A stretch of 44,312 bases of DNA from Mycobacterium aquaticum (lineage in GTDB: Bacteria; Actinomycetota; Actinomycetes; Mycobacteriales; Mycobacteriaceae): positions 1-44,312 of the forward strand of contig NZ_MVHF01000059.1 in the NCBI RefSeq assembly GCF_002086485.1, given 5' to 3'. Of this stretch, positions 1 through 7,591 are shown piece by piece (the stretch's first letter is position 1; each line of letters opens with the position of its first letter). The position numbers and the translations under genes were made by a program. Under the pieces are notes generated by a model. It had not been told where the DNA came from. It saw nothing but the letters and a program-made list of their open reading frames with translations, and ran no database searches.

Positions 1-305
1 TAACCCACGAACATGGGTGAGCGAGGCCCCGGCCCGCAACCCCCGACACAACGCCGACGGTCACTCATACCGTCTAGGCACACGCCCGACGGCACGCCGG
101 GCCGGATAACACCGGCCGCCAGGCGAATACGGGGCGAAGGCGGGTCGATTCGGTAGCACCAGGGCCCGCCCATGGCAGGATTTGCCGGCCGGGCGGGTTC
201 AGCCAACCTGGGATCCGAGGGCGGAATCCGTTCGCGGAGTGTCGGATTCACCGTGTGATTCACACCCGCAAGCGAAAATCAGCCGCGTGACATTAGTCTG
301 GGTTC
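1..305. other. Left-edge intergenic region, no confident gene
   Basis: No convincing gene is visible. On the minus strand an ATG at 68 opens a frame that stays open to the window edge (22 codons, Cys/Arg/Gly-rich). It could be the start of a gene lying outside, but its composition is poor and it has no clear ribosome site. GGCCGG (100-105) and CCGGCC (112-117) form a short hairpin. Just before the first gene there is a perfect palindrome, GTGTGATTCACAC (253-265), and a -10 hexamer at 294-299. Confidence 0.5.
294..299 (+). promoter_or_regulatory. -10 element, leaderless promoter of the Ddn-like gene
   Basis: TAGTCT ends 6 nt before the ATG at 306, so the transcript would begin at or next to the start codon. 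This is the usual layout of mycobacterial leaderless genes. No ribosome binding site lies between. Confidence 0.55.
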
Positions 306-755
306 ATGGCTGACGAACGCATCCGGCCACCGTGGTGGCTCAAGTACGTCAACAAGGTGATGATCGGGCTCAACAAGCTCGGCGTCGGCGGTGACAAGGG
401 CCCGGTCGTGCTCACTGTCACCGGCCGTAAGACGGGCAAGCCACGCACGACACCGGTCACCCCGATGACCGTCGACGGCGAGCGCTACATCGTCGCCGGG
501 CTACCCCGTGGGGACTGGGCCGCCAACGCGCGGGCCGCCGGTGAGGCGACCATCAACCAAGGTCGCCGCGCCCAGCGGGTGCGCATGGTCGAGATCCCAG
601 CCGAGGAAGCCCGTCCGCTGCTGCGGCAGTTCCCCATCCTGGTGCCCACCGGCGTCGGGTTCATGAAGAACGCCGGGCTGGTCACCGGGCCGAACCCCGA
701 CGAGTTCGAAGCCCTCGCCGGCCGCTGTGCGGTTTTTCGGCTCGACCCGGTGTGA
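306..755 (+). CDS. Ddn-family deazaflavin-dependent nitroreductase
   Basis: 149 aa. A split-barrel protein of the Ddn/FDOR group, which in mycobacteria usually bind coenzyme F420 and reduce quinones, nitroimidazoles or other acceptors. The segment VVLTVTGRKTGKPRTTPVTP (about residues 35-55) is the family signature, followed by the barrel strands DGERYIVAG and the RGDWAANARAAG helix near 65-80. The ATG at 306 follows a -10 hexamer directly, which supports this start. It is transcribed towards menB but separated from it by an opposite-strand lipoprotein gene, so it is probably monocistronic. Whether the physiological substrate is menaquinone, as proposed for Ddn, cannot be told from sequence. 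Family assignment is firm; cofactor and substrate are inference. Confidence 0.85.
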   Translation: MADERIRPPWWLKYVNKVMIGLNKLGVGGDKGPVVLTVTGRKTGKPRTTPVTPMTVDGERYIVAGLPRGDWAANARAAGEATINQGRRAQRVRMVEIPAEEARPLLRQFPILVPTGVGFMKNAGLVTGPNPDEFEALAGRCAVFRLDPV

Positions 756-764
756 CCCCGTGCC

Positions 765-1040
765 TCAGAGGTGCGGCGCCTCCTTGATCTTGCTGTCCTG
801 CTTGCCCGCCGTCTGACAGAACGTCTGCACCGACACCTTGGTACCGGTGATCTCGAGCTGGGCCGCGTCGGTGCCCTTCTCGTCCTTGAGCATCTTTGCC
901 ACGGCATCGTTCTGGGTCTTCTCGTCCGCACCCAGGTAGTCCTTGCAGCTGGTGTCTCCCCCGGTGGCAGCCGGCGAGCAGCCGACCAACATCACACCGG
1001 CGACCAGACCAGACAACAACATGCCTGCCGAACGTTTCAT
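765..1040 (-). CDS. Small HdeA-like lipoprotein
   Basis: 91 aa from the ATG at 1040, preceded by a good ribosome site (GAAAGGG, about 1045-1051). Residues 1-21 form a lipoprotein signal peptide with lipobox LVGC (Cys21). The mature part has two further cysteines, in TSCKDYLG and TFCQTAG, in the arrangement of the disulfide-linked HdeA acid-stress chaperone family (Cys-x-x-Phe/Tyr-Leu near the N-terminus). It is probably an exported, lipid-anchored protein in the cell envelope. An in-frame start 36 bp upstream would place Arg/Glu residues before the signal peptide and is rejected. The HdeA assignment rests on the short motif and cysteine spacing, so function is tentative. It is divergent from menB. 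Confidence 0.7.
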   Translation of the reverse strand: MKRSAGMLLSGLVAGVMLVGCSPAATGGDTSCKDYLGADEKTQNDAVAKMLKDEKGTDAAQLEITGTKVSVQTFCQTAGKQDSKIKEAPHL

Positions 1041-1117
1041 CGCAGCCCTTTCTGTCCGCGCACAAGACACGCGCACCGTGCTTCATACCCCTGGACCGTG
1101 CCGGCCAAACCCCGCTC

Positions 1118-1123
1118 TACAGT
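1118..1123 (+). promoter_or_regulatory. -10 element of menB
   Basis: TACAGT followed by 7 nt and then the GTG at 1131. It supports a leaderless menB transcript and this GTG rather than the long upstream open frame. Confidence 0.5.
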
Positions 1124-1130
1124 CGAGCAG

Positions 1131-2060
1131 GTGAGCTCTGATTCCAGCGCAGCCAGTCCGTTCGACCCCGCGGCGTGGGAACCGGTCGCCGGGTTCGCCG
1201 ACCTGACCGACATCACCTACCACCGGCATGTCGTCGACGGCGCCAAACAGCCGACGGTCCGCATCGCATTCGACCGGCCCGAGGTGCGCAACGCATTCCG
1301 CCCGCACACGGTCGACGAGTTGTACCGGACGCTCGACCACGCCCGCATGTCGTCGGATGTCGGTGTGATCCTGCTGACCGGCAACGGCCCGTCACCCAAG
1401 GACGGCGGCTGGGCGTTCTGCTCCGGCGGCGACCAGCGCATCCGGGGGCGTACCGGCTATCAGTACGCATCGGGGGAAACCGCCGAGACCGTCGACCCGG
1501 CCCGCGCCGGACGGCTGCACATCCTGGAGGTGCAGCGGCTGATCAGGTTCATGCCGAAAGTGGTGATCTGTCTGGTCAACGGCTGGGCCGCCGGCGGCGG
1601 GCACAGTCTGCACGTCACGTGCGATCTGACGCTGGCCAGCCGTGAGCATGCCCGGTTCAAGCAGACCGACGCCGACGTCGGCAGCTTCGACGGCGGGTTC
1701 GGCAGTGCGTACCTGGCGCGCCAGACCGGGCAGAAGTTCGCCCGCGAGATCTTCTTCCTGGGCCGCAGCTACGACGCCGAGACCATGCACCAGATGGGTG
1801 CGGTGAACGAGGTCGTCGACCATGCCGATCTGGAGACCGTCGGCCTGCACTGGGCGGCCGAGATCAACGGCAAGTCACCGCAGGCCATCCGGATGCTCAA
1901 GTTCGGCTTCAACCTGATCGACGACGGACTCGTCGGCCAACAGGTATTCGCCGGAGAGGCAACCCGTTTGGCCTACATGACCGATGAGGCAGTGGAGGGC
2001 CGCGACGCCTTCCTGGAGAAGCGCGATCCGGACTGGAGCGCGTTTCCACGCTACTTCTGA
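1131..2060 (+). CDS. menB: 1,4-dihydroxy-2-naphthoyl-CoA synthase MenB
   Basis: 309 aa, crotonase superfamily. It catalyses the Dieckmann-type ring closure of o-succinylbenzoyl-CoA to 1,4-dihydroxy-2-naphthoyl-CoA in menaquinone synthesis; the enzyme is cytosolic and usually hexameric. Visible signatures are HTVDELYRTLDHAR, the oxyanion-hole segment WAFCSGGDQRIRG (residues 94-106), NGWAAGGGHSLHVTCDLTLA and TDADVGSFDGGFGSAYLAR, which carries the conserved Asp/Ser pair. The C-terminus DWSAFPRYF is the typical MenB end. The start is the GTG at 1131, just after a -10 hexamer; the frame continues upstream but without homology. Length matches mycobacterial MenB (about 314 aa). It ends 3 bp before the convergent SDR gene. 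Confidence 0.97.
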   Translation: MSSDSSAASPFDPAAWEPVAGFADLTDITYHRHVVDGAKQPTVRIAFDRPEVRNAFRPHTVDELYRTLDHARMSSDVGVILLTGNGPSPKDGGWAFCSGGDQRIRGRTGYQYASGETAETVDPARAGRLHILEVQRLIRFMPKVVICLVNGWAAGGGHSLHVTCDLTLASREHARFKQTDADVGSFDGGFGSAYLARQTGQKFAREIFFLGRSYDAETMHQMGAVNEVVDHADLETVGLHWAAEINGKSPQAIRMLKFGFNLIDDGLVGQQVFAGEATRLAYMTDEAVEGRDAFLEKRDPDWSAFPRYF

Positions 2061-2063
2061 CGG

Positions 2064-2801
2064 TTATCCGCGGCCCGCGTACGGCATGGCCCGCGCCATC
2101 ACCGTGATGGACGGAACGGACACCTCCAGCGGCAGATCGACGATGTGGCCGATGGCACGCGCCACGTGGTCGACGTCGAAAGTCGGCTCCGCCGCGAGGC
2201 TTCCGTCGGCCTGCAGGGTCTGATGGCTGAACCCGGCGGTCATGTCGGTGGCGGCGTTGCCGATGTCGATCTGCGTCACGCAGATGTCGATATCGCGCAG
2301 ATCCAACAACATTGACGCGGTCAACCCGCTGATCGCGTGTTTGGTGACGGTGTAGGCCAGGCTCTGGGGGCGTGGGCGGTGCGCGGATATCGAACCGTTG
2401 TTGATGATGCGTCCGCCCCGCGGCTGCTGTGCGGCCATGACCCGGGCGGCCTCCCGCGCACAGAACACGGCACCGTCGACATTGGTGCGCCACACGGTGT
2501 GCCACTGTTCGTCGTCGATCTCGGCGATCGACGCCGACGGCCCGAACACCCCGGCGTTGTTGAACAGCACATCGACGCGGCCGAATGCTGACACCGCGTC
2601 GTCGAACAACGCCCGTACGGAGACCGGGTCGGTCACGTCGGTCGCCACCACCAGCGCATTCGGTCTGCCGTCGGCAGTTTCGCTGAGCGACTCGGGCCTG
2701 CGGCCGGCCAGTACCACCTGATGACCGGCGTCCAGGAGCACCCGCGCCGTCGCCCTGCCGATTCCACTGCCTGCCCCGGTAATGACCACAACTTTGTTCA
2801 C
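2064..2801 (-). CDS. SDR family NAD(P)-dependent oxidoreductase
   Basis: 245 aa classical short-chain dehydrogenase. The Rossmann motif TGAGSGIG lies at residues 8-15, NNAG follows strand 4, and the active-site YTVTK (Tyr-x-x-x-Lys) sits about 13 residues after the NNGSIS serine. GRRPES after strand 2 suggests an Arg-based NADP(H) preference. GTG start at 2801. It begins 15 bp after the stop of the upstream MetX-like hydrolase on the same strand, so the two are probably one transcript. The substrate is unknown. The end is convergent with menB. Confidence 0.88.
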   Translation of the reverse strand: MNKVVVITGAGSGIGRATARVLLDAGHQVVLAGRRPESLSETADGRPNALVVATDVTDPVSVRALFDDAVSAFGRVDVLFNNAGVFGPSASIAEIDDEQWHTVWRTNVDGAVFCAREAARVMAAQQPRGGRIINNGSISAHRPRPQSLAYTVTKHAISGLTASMLLDLRDIDICVTQIDIGNAATDMTAGFSHQTLQADGSLAAEPTFDVDHVARAIGHIVDLPLEVSVPSITVMARAMPYAGRG

Positions 2802-2816
2802 GGGACCGATTGTCGC

Positions 2817-3863
2817 TCAGGACGGCGTGTACCCCGGCTGCGCCAGCAGATCCCGAATCCCCGCATCGATGAAGTCGGTGTCCGCCGGGTTCACGCCGCC
2901 TCCGGCGAAATGACCCCAGATGCCCGGGATGACGCGCACTTCGCCGTGCGGGATGAATTGGCTTGCCCAGTGCTCGTCTTCAGGCGGGAAGTACAGGTCC
3001 TTTTCGGCAGGCATCGCCAACAGCGGGCACTTGATGGACGCCAGCGCCTTCTCGACGTCACCGCCGAATCCCGGTGTGTTACCGACGTTTCCGCTGTGCC
3101 AAGTTCGCAGCATCGCAATGAGATTGTTGGGATCGCGTCCGTCGCGGAAGAAGTTCTCCCAGAAGCCGTAGAGAAAATCGTCGAACGACGTGAAGCCGAG
3201 CTCACGCCACGCTTCCTGCCAGTAGAACGCCTGCGAATAGCCCCAGCCGGAGTAGACCCGAGCGAATGCGCGTAATCCCTTGACCGGCAGCCTGTCCGGG
3301 GAGTAATCGCCATCGGCCCACACCGCGTCCGCCGTCAGGGCGAAGATCAACGACTCGAGGAACACCTTGTTGTGTGGCGCGGTGATGCTCGACCCGCAGA
3401 ACGGCGCTGCGCGCTGCACCATCTCGGGATGGCTCACTGCCCACTGGTAGGTCTGCCCGGCACCCATCGACCAGCCGGTCACAAGTTCGATGGTCGATAT
3501 CCCGAACTTCTCCGTGACGAGTTTGTGCTGCGCCTCGACCTGGTCGTAGAACGTCACATCGGGAAAGCGGGCCCGGTCATACGGAGCCGGAGTGTTCGAC
3601 GGCGAGGACGACAGCCCGTTGCCGAGCATGTTGGGCACGATGATGAACCACTCGTCGGGGTTGAGCGCCTTGTCGGCGCCGATGAGCCATTCGTTGTCCG
3701 TGTGCCACCCCGAATACCAAGTGGGGTAGACGATCACGTTGGTCTTGTCCGCGTTCAGCGTGCCGTACGTCTTGTACGCGAGGGTTGCGTTGCGCAGCGT
3801 GAGACCGCTCTGCAAGGTGAAGTCGCCAAGGTCGAAATATTCGGCATCAGTGGGCGCTGGCAC
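2817..3863 (-). CDS. Alpha/beta-hydrolase of the homoserine O-acetyltransferase (MetX)-like family
   Basis: 348 aa. The fold and motifs follow MetX-type acyltransferases/hydrolases: strand NVIVYPTWYSG, nucleophile elbow GWSMGAGQ (Ser near residue 131), acidic residue in PAEKDLYFPPEDE and the terminal histidine in IWGHFAGGG. The start is GTG 3863 with AAGGA nine bases upstream. The active-site surroundings differ from bona fide MetX (GGSMGG is usual; here GWSMGAGQ), so a role in methionine synthesis is unlikely and a hydrolase or different acyltransferase is more probable. It is the first gene of a likely two-gene unit with the downstream SDR. Exact substrate unknown. Confidence 0.8.
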   Translation of the reverse strand: MPAPTDAEYFDLGDFTLQSGLTLRNATLAYKTYGTLNADKTNVIVYPTWYSGWHTDNEWLIGADKALNPDEWFIIVPNMLGNGLSSSPSNTPAPYDRARFPDVTFYDQVEAQHKLVTEKFGISTIELVTGWSMGAGQTYQWAVSHPEMVQRAAPFCGSSITAPHNKVFLESLIFALTADAVWADGDYSPDRLPVKGLRAFARVYSGWGYSQAFYWQEAWRELGFTSFDDFLYGFWENFFRDGRDPNNLIAMLRTWHSGNVGNTPGFGGDVEKALASIKCPLLAMPAEKDLYFPPEDEHWASQFIPHGEVRVIPGIWGHFAGGGVNPADTDFIDAGIRDLLAQPGYTPS

Positions 3864-4078
3864 GATGGGGTCCTTCCGGTCTGTCGTTGAGTCGGGACGG
3901 GCACAACAGGATTGACGCTTGACAACGGCGCAGGCGTAAGCACCTTTCCGGGCGTCACCGGGCAGTTATTTCCAAATGGGCATAACAGGTCTGAACCTAC
4001 ACGCTCGTCGAGCCGGGTAAGGCGCAACGGCCAAATCGCTCGGACCACCTCAGGCGGCTGGCGGTACGAGCCCGTTCC

Positions 4079-4084
4079 TAGACT
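4079..4084 (+). promoter_or_regulatory. -10 element of the Rv0547c-like SDR gene
   Basis: TAGACT, 6 nt before the ATG at 4091, with no ribosome site in between. A leaderless transcript is likely. Confidence 0.55.
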
Positions 4085-4090
4085 CGACAC

Positions 4091-4960
4091 ATGAGCAAGA
4101 GCCCGCTGCGCCGGCTGTCCGAACAGCTGTTGCTGACCAGCATGCGTCCGCCCCTGACCGACCGGTTGCACACTCGCGACGACATCGACATCGCCGGGAA
4201 GCGCATCCTGCTGACGGGCGCATCCTCCGGCATCGGTGAGGCCGCAGCCGAGAAGCTGGCCGCCCGCGGTGCCACCGTGGTGGCCGTGGCCCGTCGTCAG
4301 GAACTCCTCGACGATCTCGTCGGACGGATCACCGCCACTGGCGGCGAGGCCGTTGCGCACGCAGTCGACCTCTCCGACATGGATGCGATCGACGAACTGG
4401 TCGCGACAGTGCAGCGCGACCTGGGCGGCGTGGACATCTTGATCAACAACGCCGGACGGTCGATCCGCCGCCCGCTGGCGGAATCTCTGGACCGCTGGCA
4501 TGACGTCGAACGGACCATGACGCTCAATTACTACTCGCCGCTGCGGCTCATCCGCGGGCTGGCGCCGGGCATGCGGGAGCGGCGCGACGGGCACATCATC
4601 AATGTGTCGACGTGGGGCGTGATGAACGAGTCCTCACCGCTGTTCGCGGTCTACAACGCCTCGAAGGCGGCACTCAGCGCGGTCAGCAGGGTCATCGAGA
4701 CCGAATGGTCCGCGGCCGGCGTCCATTCCACAACGCTCTACTACCCGTTGGTGAAGACCCCGATGATCGCGCCGACCCGCGCCTATGACAACCTGCCCGG
4801 GCTGTCGGCGAGCGAGGCCGCCGACTGGATGGTGACCGCGACCCGCACCCGCCCCGTGCAGATCGCGCCACGGATGGCTGTGACGGCCAAAGCGCTCAAC
4901 ACCGTGGCCCCCGGACTTGTCGACGCCATGATGAAAAGGCAGCGCGTCCAGCCGGTCTGA
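4091..4960 (+). CDS. SDR family oxidoreductase (Rv0547c-like)
   Basis: 289 aa, an extended-N-terminus short-chain dehydrogenase. About 35 residues precede the Rossmann motif TGASSGIG. NNAG, the serine in INVSTWG and YNASK (active site Tyr/Lys) follow in order. The hydrophobic C-terminal part (KALNTVAPGLVDAMMKRQ) is typical of mycobacterial SDRs thought to act on lipids, as inferred for the Rv0547c family. Position and orientation relative to menB, the VOC protein and pitA match the M. tuberculosis order Rv0548c-Rv0547c-Rv0546c-pitA. The start is fixed by the -10 hexamer directly upstream. The VOC gene begins 45 bp downstream. Confidence 0.88.
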   Translation: MSKSPLRRLSEQLLLTSMRPPLTDRLHTRDDIDIAGKRILLTGASSGIGEAAAEKLAARGATVVAVARRQELLDDLVGRITATGGEAVAHAVDLSDMDAIDELVATVQRDLGGVDILINNAGRSIRRPLAESLDRWHDVERTMTLNYYSPLRLIRGLAPGMRERRDGHIINVSTWGVMNESSPLFAVYNASKAALSAVSRVIETEWSAAGVHSTTLYYPLVKTPMIAPTRAYDNLPGLSASEAADWMVTATRTRPVQIAPRMAVTAKALNTVAPGLVDAMMKRQRVQPV

Positions 4961-4992
4961 CGTGTCGGCGCACACAGACCGTGGCCCGGTGG

Positions 4993-4998
4993 TAAACA
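4993..4998 (+). promoter_or_regulatory. Possible -10 element of the VOC gene
   Basis: TAAACA, 7 nt before the ATG at 5006. The last base deviates from the preferred T, so this is weaker than the other leaderless promoters in the window. Confidence 0.35.
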
Positions 4999-5005
4999 GT
5001 CAGCT

Positions 5006-5389
5006 ATGGAGATCCTGGCCAGCCGGATGCTGATCCGGCCGGTGGACTACCCGAAATCGGTGGAGTTCTACCGCGATGGCATCGGGCTGGCGATCGCCCG
5101 CGAGTACCCGGGCGGCACGGTCCTCTACGCCGGGCAGTCGCTCATCGAGTTGGCGGGCCATCACTCCCCAGGCGAATCCGGCGTCTTTCCGGGTGCATTG
5201 TGGTTGCAGGTGCGCGACGTCTACGCCACCCAGGCCGAACTGGAGGGCCGTGGTGTGCCGATCGCCCGGGCCGCCCAAGAAGAACCGTGGGGTCTGCACG
5301 AGATGCACGTGACCGACCCCGACGGCGTGACCCTGATCTTCGTCCAGGTCCCCGACAATCACCCGCTGCGCCGCGACACCCGACAGTGA
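5006..5389 (+). CDS. VOC/glyoxalase superfamily protein (Rv0546c-like)
   Basis: 127 aa with the paired beta-alpha-beta-beta-beta modules of the vicinal oxygen chelate superfamily. The opening LASRMLIRPVDYPKSVEFYRD is the typical first strand and helix. HEMHVTDPDGVTLIFVQ is the closing module, with the usual DPDG turn and a candidate metal ligand (His). It may be a lyase, dioxygenase or binding protein; a true glyoxalase I function is not shown. It follows the SDR gene by 45 bp and ends before a strong bidirectional terminator at 5404-5433. Confidence 0.85.
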   Translation: MEILASRMLIRPVDYPKSVEFYRDGIGLAIAREYPGGTVLYAGQSLIELAGHHSPGESGVFPGALWLQVRDVYATQAELEGRGVPIARAAQEEPWGLHEMHVTDPDGVTLIFVQVPDNHPLRRDTRQ

Positions 5390-5403
5390 TGGGCCAGACA
5401 TGA

Positions 5404-5433
5404 CGAAAACCCCTGCCGTGGCAGGGGTTTTCG
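5404..5433. terminator. Bidirectional hairpin terminator
   Basis: A perfect 14-bp stem (5404-5417 with 5420-5433), arms CGAAAACCCCTGCC and its complement, with a 2-nt gap in the middle. The A and T runs in the arms give a U-rich tail in both directions. An extra CATGA/TCATG pairing extends it. It lies between the convergent VOC (+) and DUF3349 (-) genes. Confidence 0.85.
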
Positions 5434-5443
5434 CGTCATGAGC

Positions 5444-5752
5444 TCAGCGGGTCGGCGTCGCCAACGGCCAGCCGACCGAGGCCAGCCGGGACGCCACCTG
5501 ATGAATCTCCTCGGGATTCGGCTCCTTCTCGGTGATCTGGTGGATCGCGCGGTGGATCTCGTCGTCCGTCACCGGCGCATCGCCGTTGCTGGACCGCAGG
5601 ATCGTCTGCGCGGCCTTGATGACCTCGTCCTCGGTGAGCGAGCGCTTCAGCAACGCCAGCAGCGGGAAATAATCCTTGGGCGGCACGCCTTCGGGATAGC
5701 CCTCGTGCAGCCAACCCAGGACGTTGTCGATGACGCTCGTGCCTTCTGTCAT
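5444..5752 (-). CDS. DUF3349 protein, paralogue 1
   Basis: 102 aa, small helical protein of the actinobacterial DUF3349 family. The core GWLHEGYPEGVPPKDYFPLLALLKRSLTEDEV is shared with the second copy at 7592-7924 (WLKSGYPEGVPDADRVPLLALLARRLTNDEV), and both end in a conserved GWPL. Function is unknown; the family has solved structures but no assigned reaction. It is the last gene of the minus-strand set pitA-small membrane protein-DUF3349, 6 bp after the preceding gene, followed by a strong terminator. Confidence 0.85.
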   Translation of the reverse strand: MTEGTSVIDNVLGWLHEGYPEGVPPKDYFPLLALLKRSLTEDEVIKAAQTILRSSNGDAPVTDDEIHRAIHQITEKEPNPEEIHQVASRLASVGWPLATPTR

Positions 5753-5758
5753 GTCAGC

Positions 5759-6043
5759 TCACTTCCCTGGAATGAACGGGACGGGGTTGAAACCGAAGTG
5801 GTGGATGATCGTCGTCTTGGTGATGTACAGGATCGCGATCACGATCACCGCCGCGACCACCGCGAACAGCAGCAGTCCCAGGGCCTTGAGCGCCTGGTTC
5901 GGCGCCGAGACCGTGCCGTCCTCGTGCGTGCCACCGGCACCGCTGGAGTACGCCACCAGCCCGCCCGCAAACAGCGCAGGCAGCCCGGCACCGAGAATCA
6001 GTCCAACCACCAGCACCTTGAAAATGGCTTCTACATAAGTCAT
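5759..6043 (-). CDS. Small two-TM membrane protein (Rv0544c-like)
   Basis: 94 aa with two hydrophobic segments, about residues 8-32 (VLVVGLILGAGLPALFAGGL) and 53-77 (GLLLFAVVAAVIVIAILYI). A short polar loop and a cytosolic or periplasmic tail ending in PFIPGK complete it. It lies between pitA and DUF3349 on the same strand (34 bp after pitA), as in the M. tuberculosis order Rv0545c-Rv0544c-Rv0543c. The constant neighbourhood suggests a role with the phosphate permease, but this is inference. Confidence 0.8.
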   Translation of the reverse strand: MTYVEAIFKVLVVGLILGAGLPALFAGGLVAYSSGAGGTHEDGTVSAPNQALKALGLLLFAVVAAVIVIAILYITKTTIIHHFGFNPVPFIPGK

Positions 6044-6077
6044 CTGTCAGTCCCTATTCGTTGCGTCTCGGAGTCGC

Positions 6078-7325
6078 TCAGACCGCTGCGGCTTTGTCGC
6101 CGCTTTTGGTGGCCTCGCGGACCTCGGCGGGCACCACCGAGTTGGTCGTGTCGTCCCAATCGGCGTTGACGTTGCTGTGGTCGACCTTCTGCTGCTGCGC
6201 CCGCCACCACATGTAGCCGGAGAGGGCGAGCAGGATGACGAAGATCGTGCCGTCGCCGGCAAGCGCGGAACCGGTGAGCGACTCGATGCCCTCGGAGAGC
6301 CAGAAGGACAGTGCACCGACGATGCCCGCGGCGGGCAGTGTGACGAGCCAGGCCAGCGCCATGCGGCCTGCGACCGCCCAGCGCACCTCGGCGCCGGGCT
6401 TGCCCACGCCGCTACCGAGGATCGAACCGGTCGCCACGTGCGTGGTCGACAGCGCCATACCAGCGGCCGACGAGCTCAGGATGACCACCGCCGAGGACGC
6501 CTCGGCGGCGAAGCCCTGCGGGGACTCGATCTCGACGAGACCCTTGCCCAACGTGCGGATGACGCGCCAGCCGCCGATGTAGGTGCCAAGGCCGATGGCC
6601 AGTGCGCACGACAGGATGATCCAGAACGGCAGGCCGTCCTTCTTCACGTCGCCGGTCAGATGACCGGTGGTGATGAGCGCGAGCGCGATGACACCCATGG
6701 TCTTCTGCGCGTCATTGGTGCCGTGAGCGAGGGCGACCAGCGAAGCGGTGGCGATCTGGCCCCAGCGGAAGCCCTCCTCGCGCCGCTTCTTGATGACGTT
6801 GCGGGTGATGCGGTACACCAGCCAGGTGCCTACCGCGGCAACGATTCCCGCGATCAGAGGCGACGCCACGGCCGGAATGAGCACCTTGGAGATGACGCCA
6901 CTCCAGTTGACGCCACTGCTGCCCAGTGCGGCGATTCCGGCACCGATCAGACCGCCGAAGAGCGCGTGCGACGAGCTGGACGGGATACCGAAGAGCCAGG
7001 TGAGCAGATTCCAGAGGATGCCGCCGATGAGGCCCGCGAAGATGATGGTGAGGCCGGTCGACGAGGAGATCGACGGGAGCAGGTGTCCGGTTTTGCCGTC
7101 CTGCACCTTCAGCACCGATGTGGTGACGGTGACAGCCACCTCGACGGAGAGGAACGCGCCGACCAGGTTGAGGATGCCGGCGAGGAGAACGGCCACCTTG
7201 GGCTTGAGAGCGCCCGTCGCGATCGAGGTCGCCATGGCATTGCCGGTATCGTGAAAACCGTTTGTGAAGTCGAAGGCCAGTGCTGTTGCTATCAACAACA
7301 CCAGGATGATCAGCTCTGCGCTCAT
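6078..7325 (-). CDS. pitA: Low-affinity inorganic phosphate permease PitA
   Basis: 415 aa integral membrane protein of the PiT family (proton- or metal-phosphate symport). Both family signatures are visible: ALAFDFTNGFHDTGNAMATS near the N-terminus and the second-half repeat HGTNDAQKTMGVIAL. About ten hydrophobic segments follow the inverted-repeat layout, with GIPSSSSHALFGGLIG and STTHVATGSILGSGVG as the paired repeats. Start at ATG 7325; an upstream in-frame GTG/ATG at 7400 would add 25 polar residues not found in the family. Two following genes on the strand probably share the transcript. A PHO-box-like direct repeat lies about 100 bp upstream (7421-7438). Confidence 0.96.
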   Translation of the reverse strand: MSAELIILVLLIATALAFDFTNGFHDTGNAMATSIATGALKPKVAVLLAGILNLVGAFLSVEVAVTVTTSVLKVQDGKTGHLLPSISSSTGLTIIFAGLIGGILWNLLTWLFGIPSSSSHALFGGLIGAGIAALGSSGVNWSGVISKVLIPAVASPLIAGIVAAVGTWLVYRITRNVIKKRREEGFRWGQIATASLVALAHGTNDAQKTMGVIALALITTGHLTGDVKKDGLPFWIILSCALAIGLGTYIGGWRVIRTLGKGLVEIESPQGFAAEASSAVVILSSSAAGMALSTTHVATGSILGSGVGKPGAEVRWAVAGRMALAWLVTLPAAGIVGALSFWLSEGIESLTGSALAGDGTIFVILLALSGYMWWRAQQQKVDHSNVNADWDDTTNSVVPAEVREATKSGDKAAAV

Positions 7326-7420
7326 GGCGCTAATTCTGGGGGACCACTGGCAATTTTGACCAGCTGACGCATCACCTCGTTTGGCCCTCCCAACAGGCAA
7401 TTCAACTTGTTCGGCGATGA

Positions 7421-7438
7421 GTTCACCGATTGTTCATC
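7421..7438. promoter_or_regulatory. PHO-box-like direct repeat, candidate RegX3 site
   Basis: GTTCACC (7421-7427) and GTTCATC (7432-7438) are spaced 11 nt start to start, the arrangement bound by PhoB/PhoP/RegX3-type regulators in actinobacteria. A weaker third unit, GTTCGGC, begins at 7409. It lies between divergent pitA and DUF3349/menE genes and could serve either. That SenX3-RegX3 acts here is inference. Confidence 0.5.
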
Positions 7439-7523
7439 TTAGAGCTTCAAGGCGTTTGCCCGTGGCAACAATGCGCCGGACGGCTGCGATATGTTCACTG
7501 TGATCCACAGCCCCCGACGGCAC

Positions 7524-7529
7524 TACCAT
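7524..7529 (+). promoter_or_regulatory. Possible -10 element of DUF3349-menE
   Basis: TACCAT, which would give a transcript start near 7536 and a leader of about 55 nt before the GTG at 7592. There is no clear -35 element. Confidence 0.3.
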
Positions 7530-7591
7530 CGATGCAGTCTCCGTCGCATGTCCCGGGATCCCCGCCCGGTCCCCCATCAGGAGTTGCCGCA

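Noticed and set aside
1..68. Minus-strand frame from ATG 68 off the left edge
   Set aside because: Only 22 codons visible, Cys/Gly/Arg-rich, no ribosome site; cannot be judged without the neighbouring sequence.
253..265. CRP (TGTGA-N6-TCACA) site
   Set aside because: The half-sites are only one base apart, not six, so it does not fit the CRP spacing.
771..1130. Upstream extension of the menB frame by 120 codons
   Set aside because: It runs antisense through the lipoprotein gene, has no MenB homology, and a -10 hexamer sits directly before GTG 1131.
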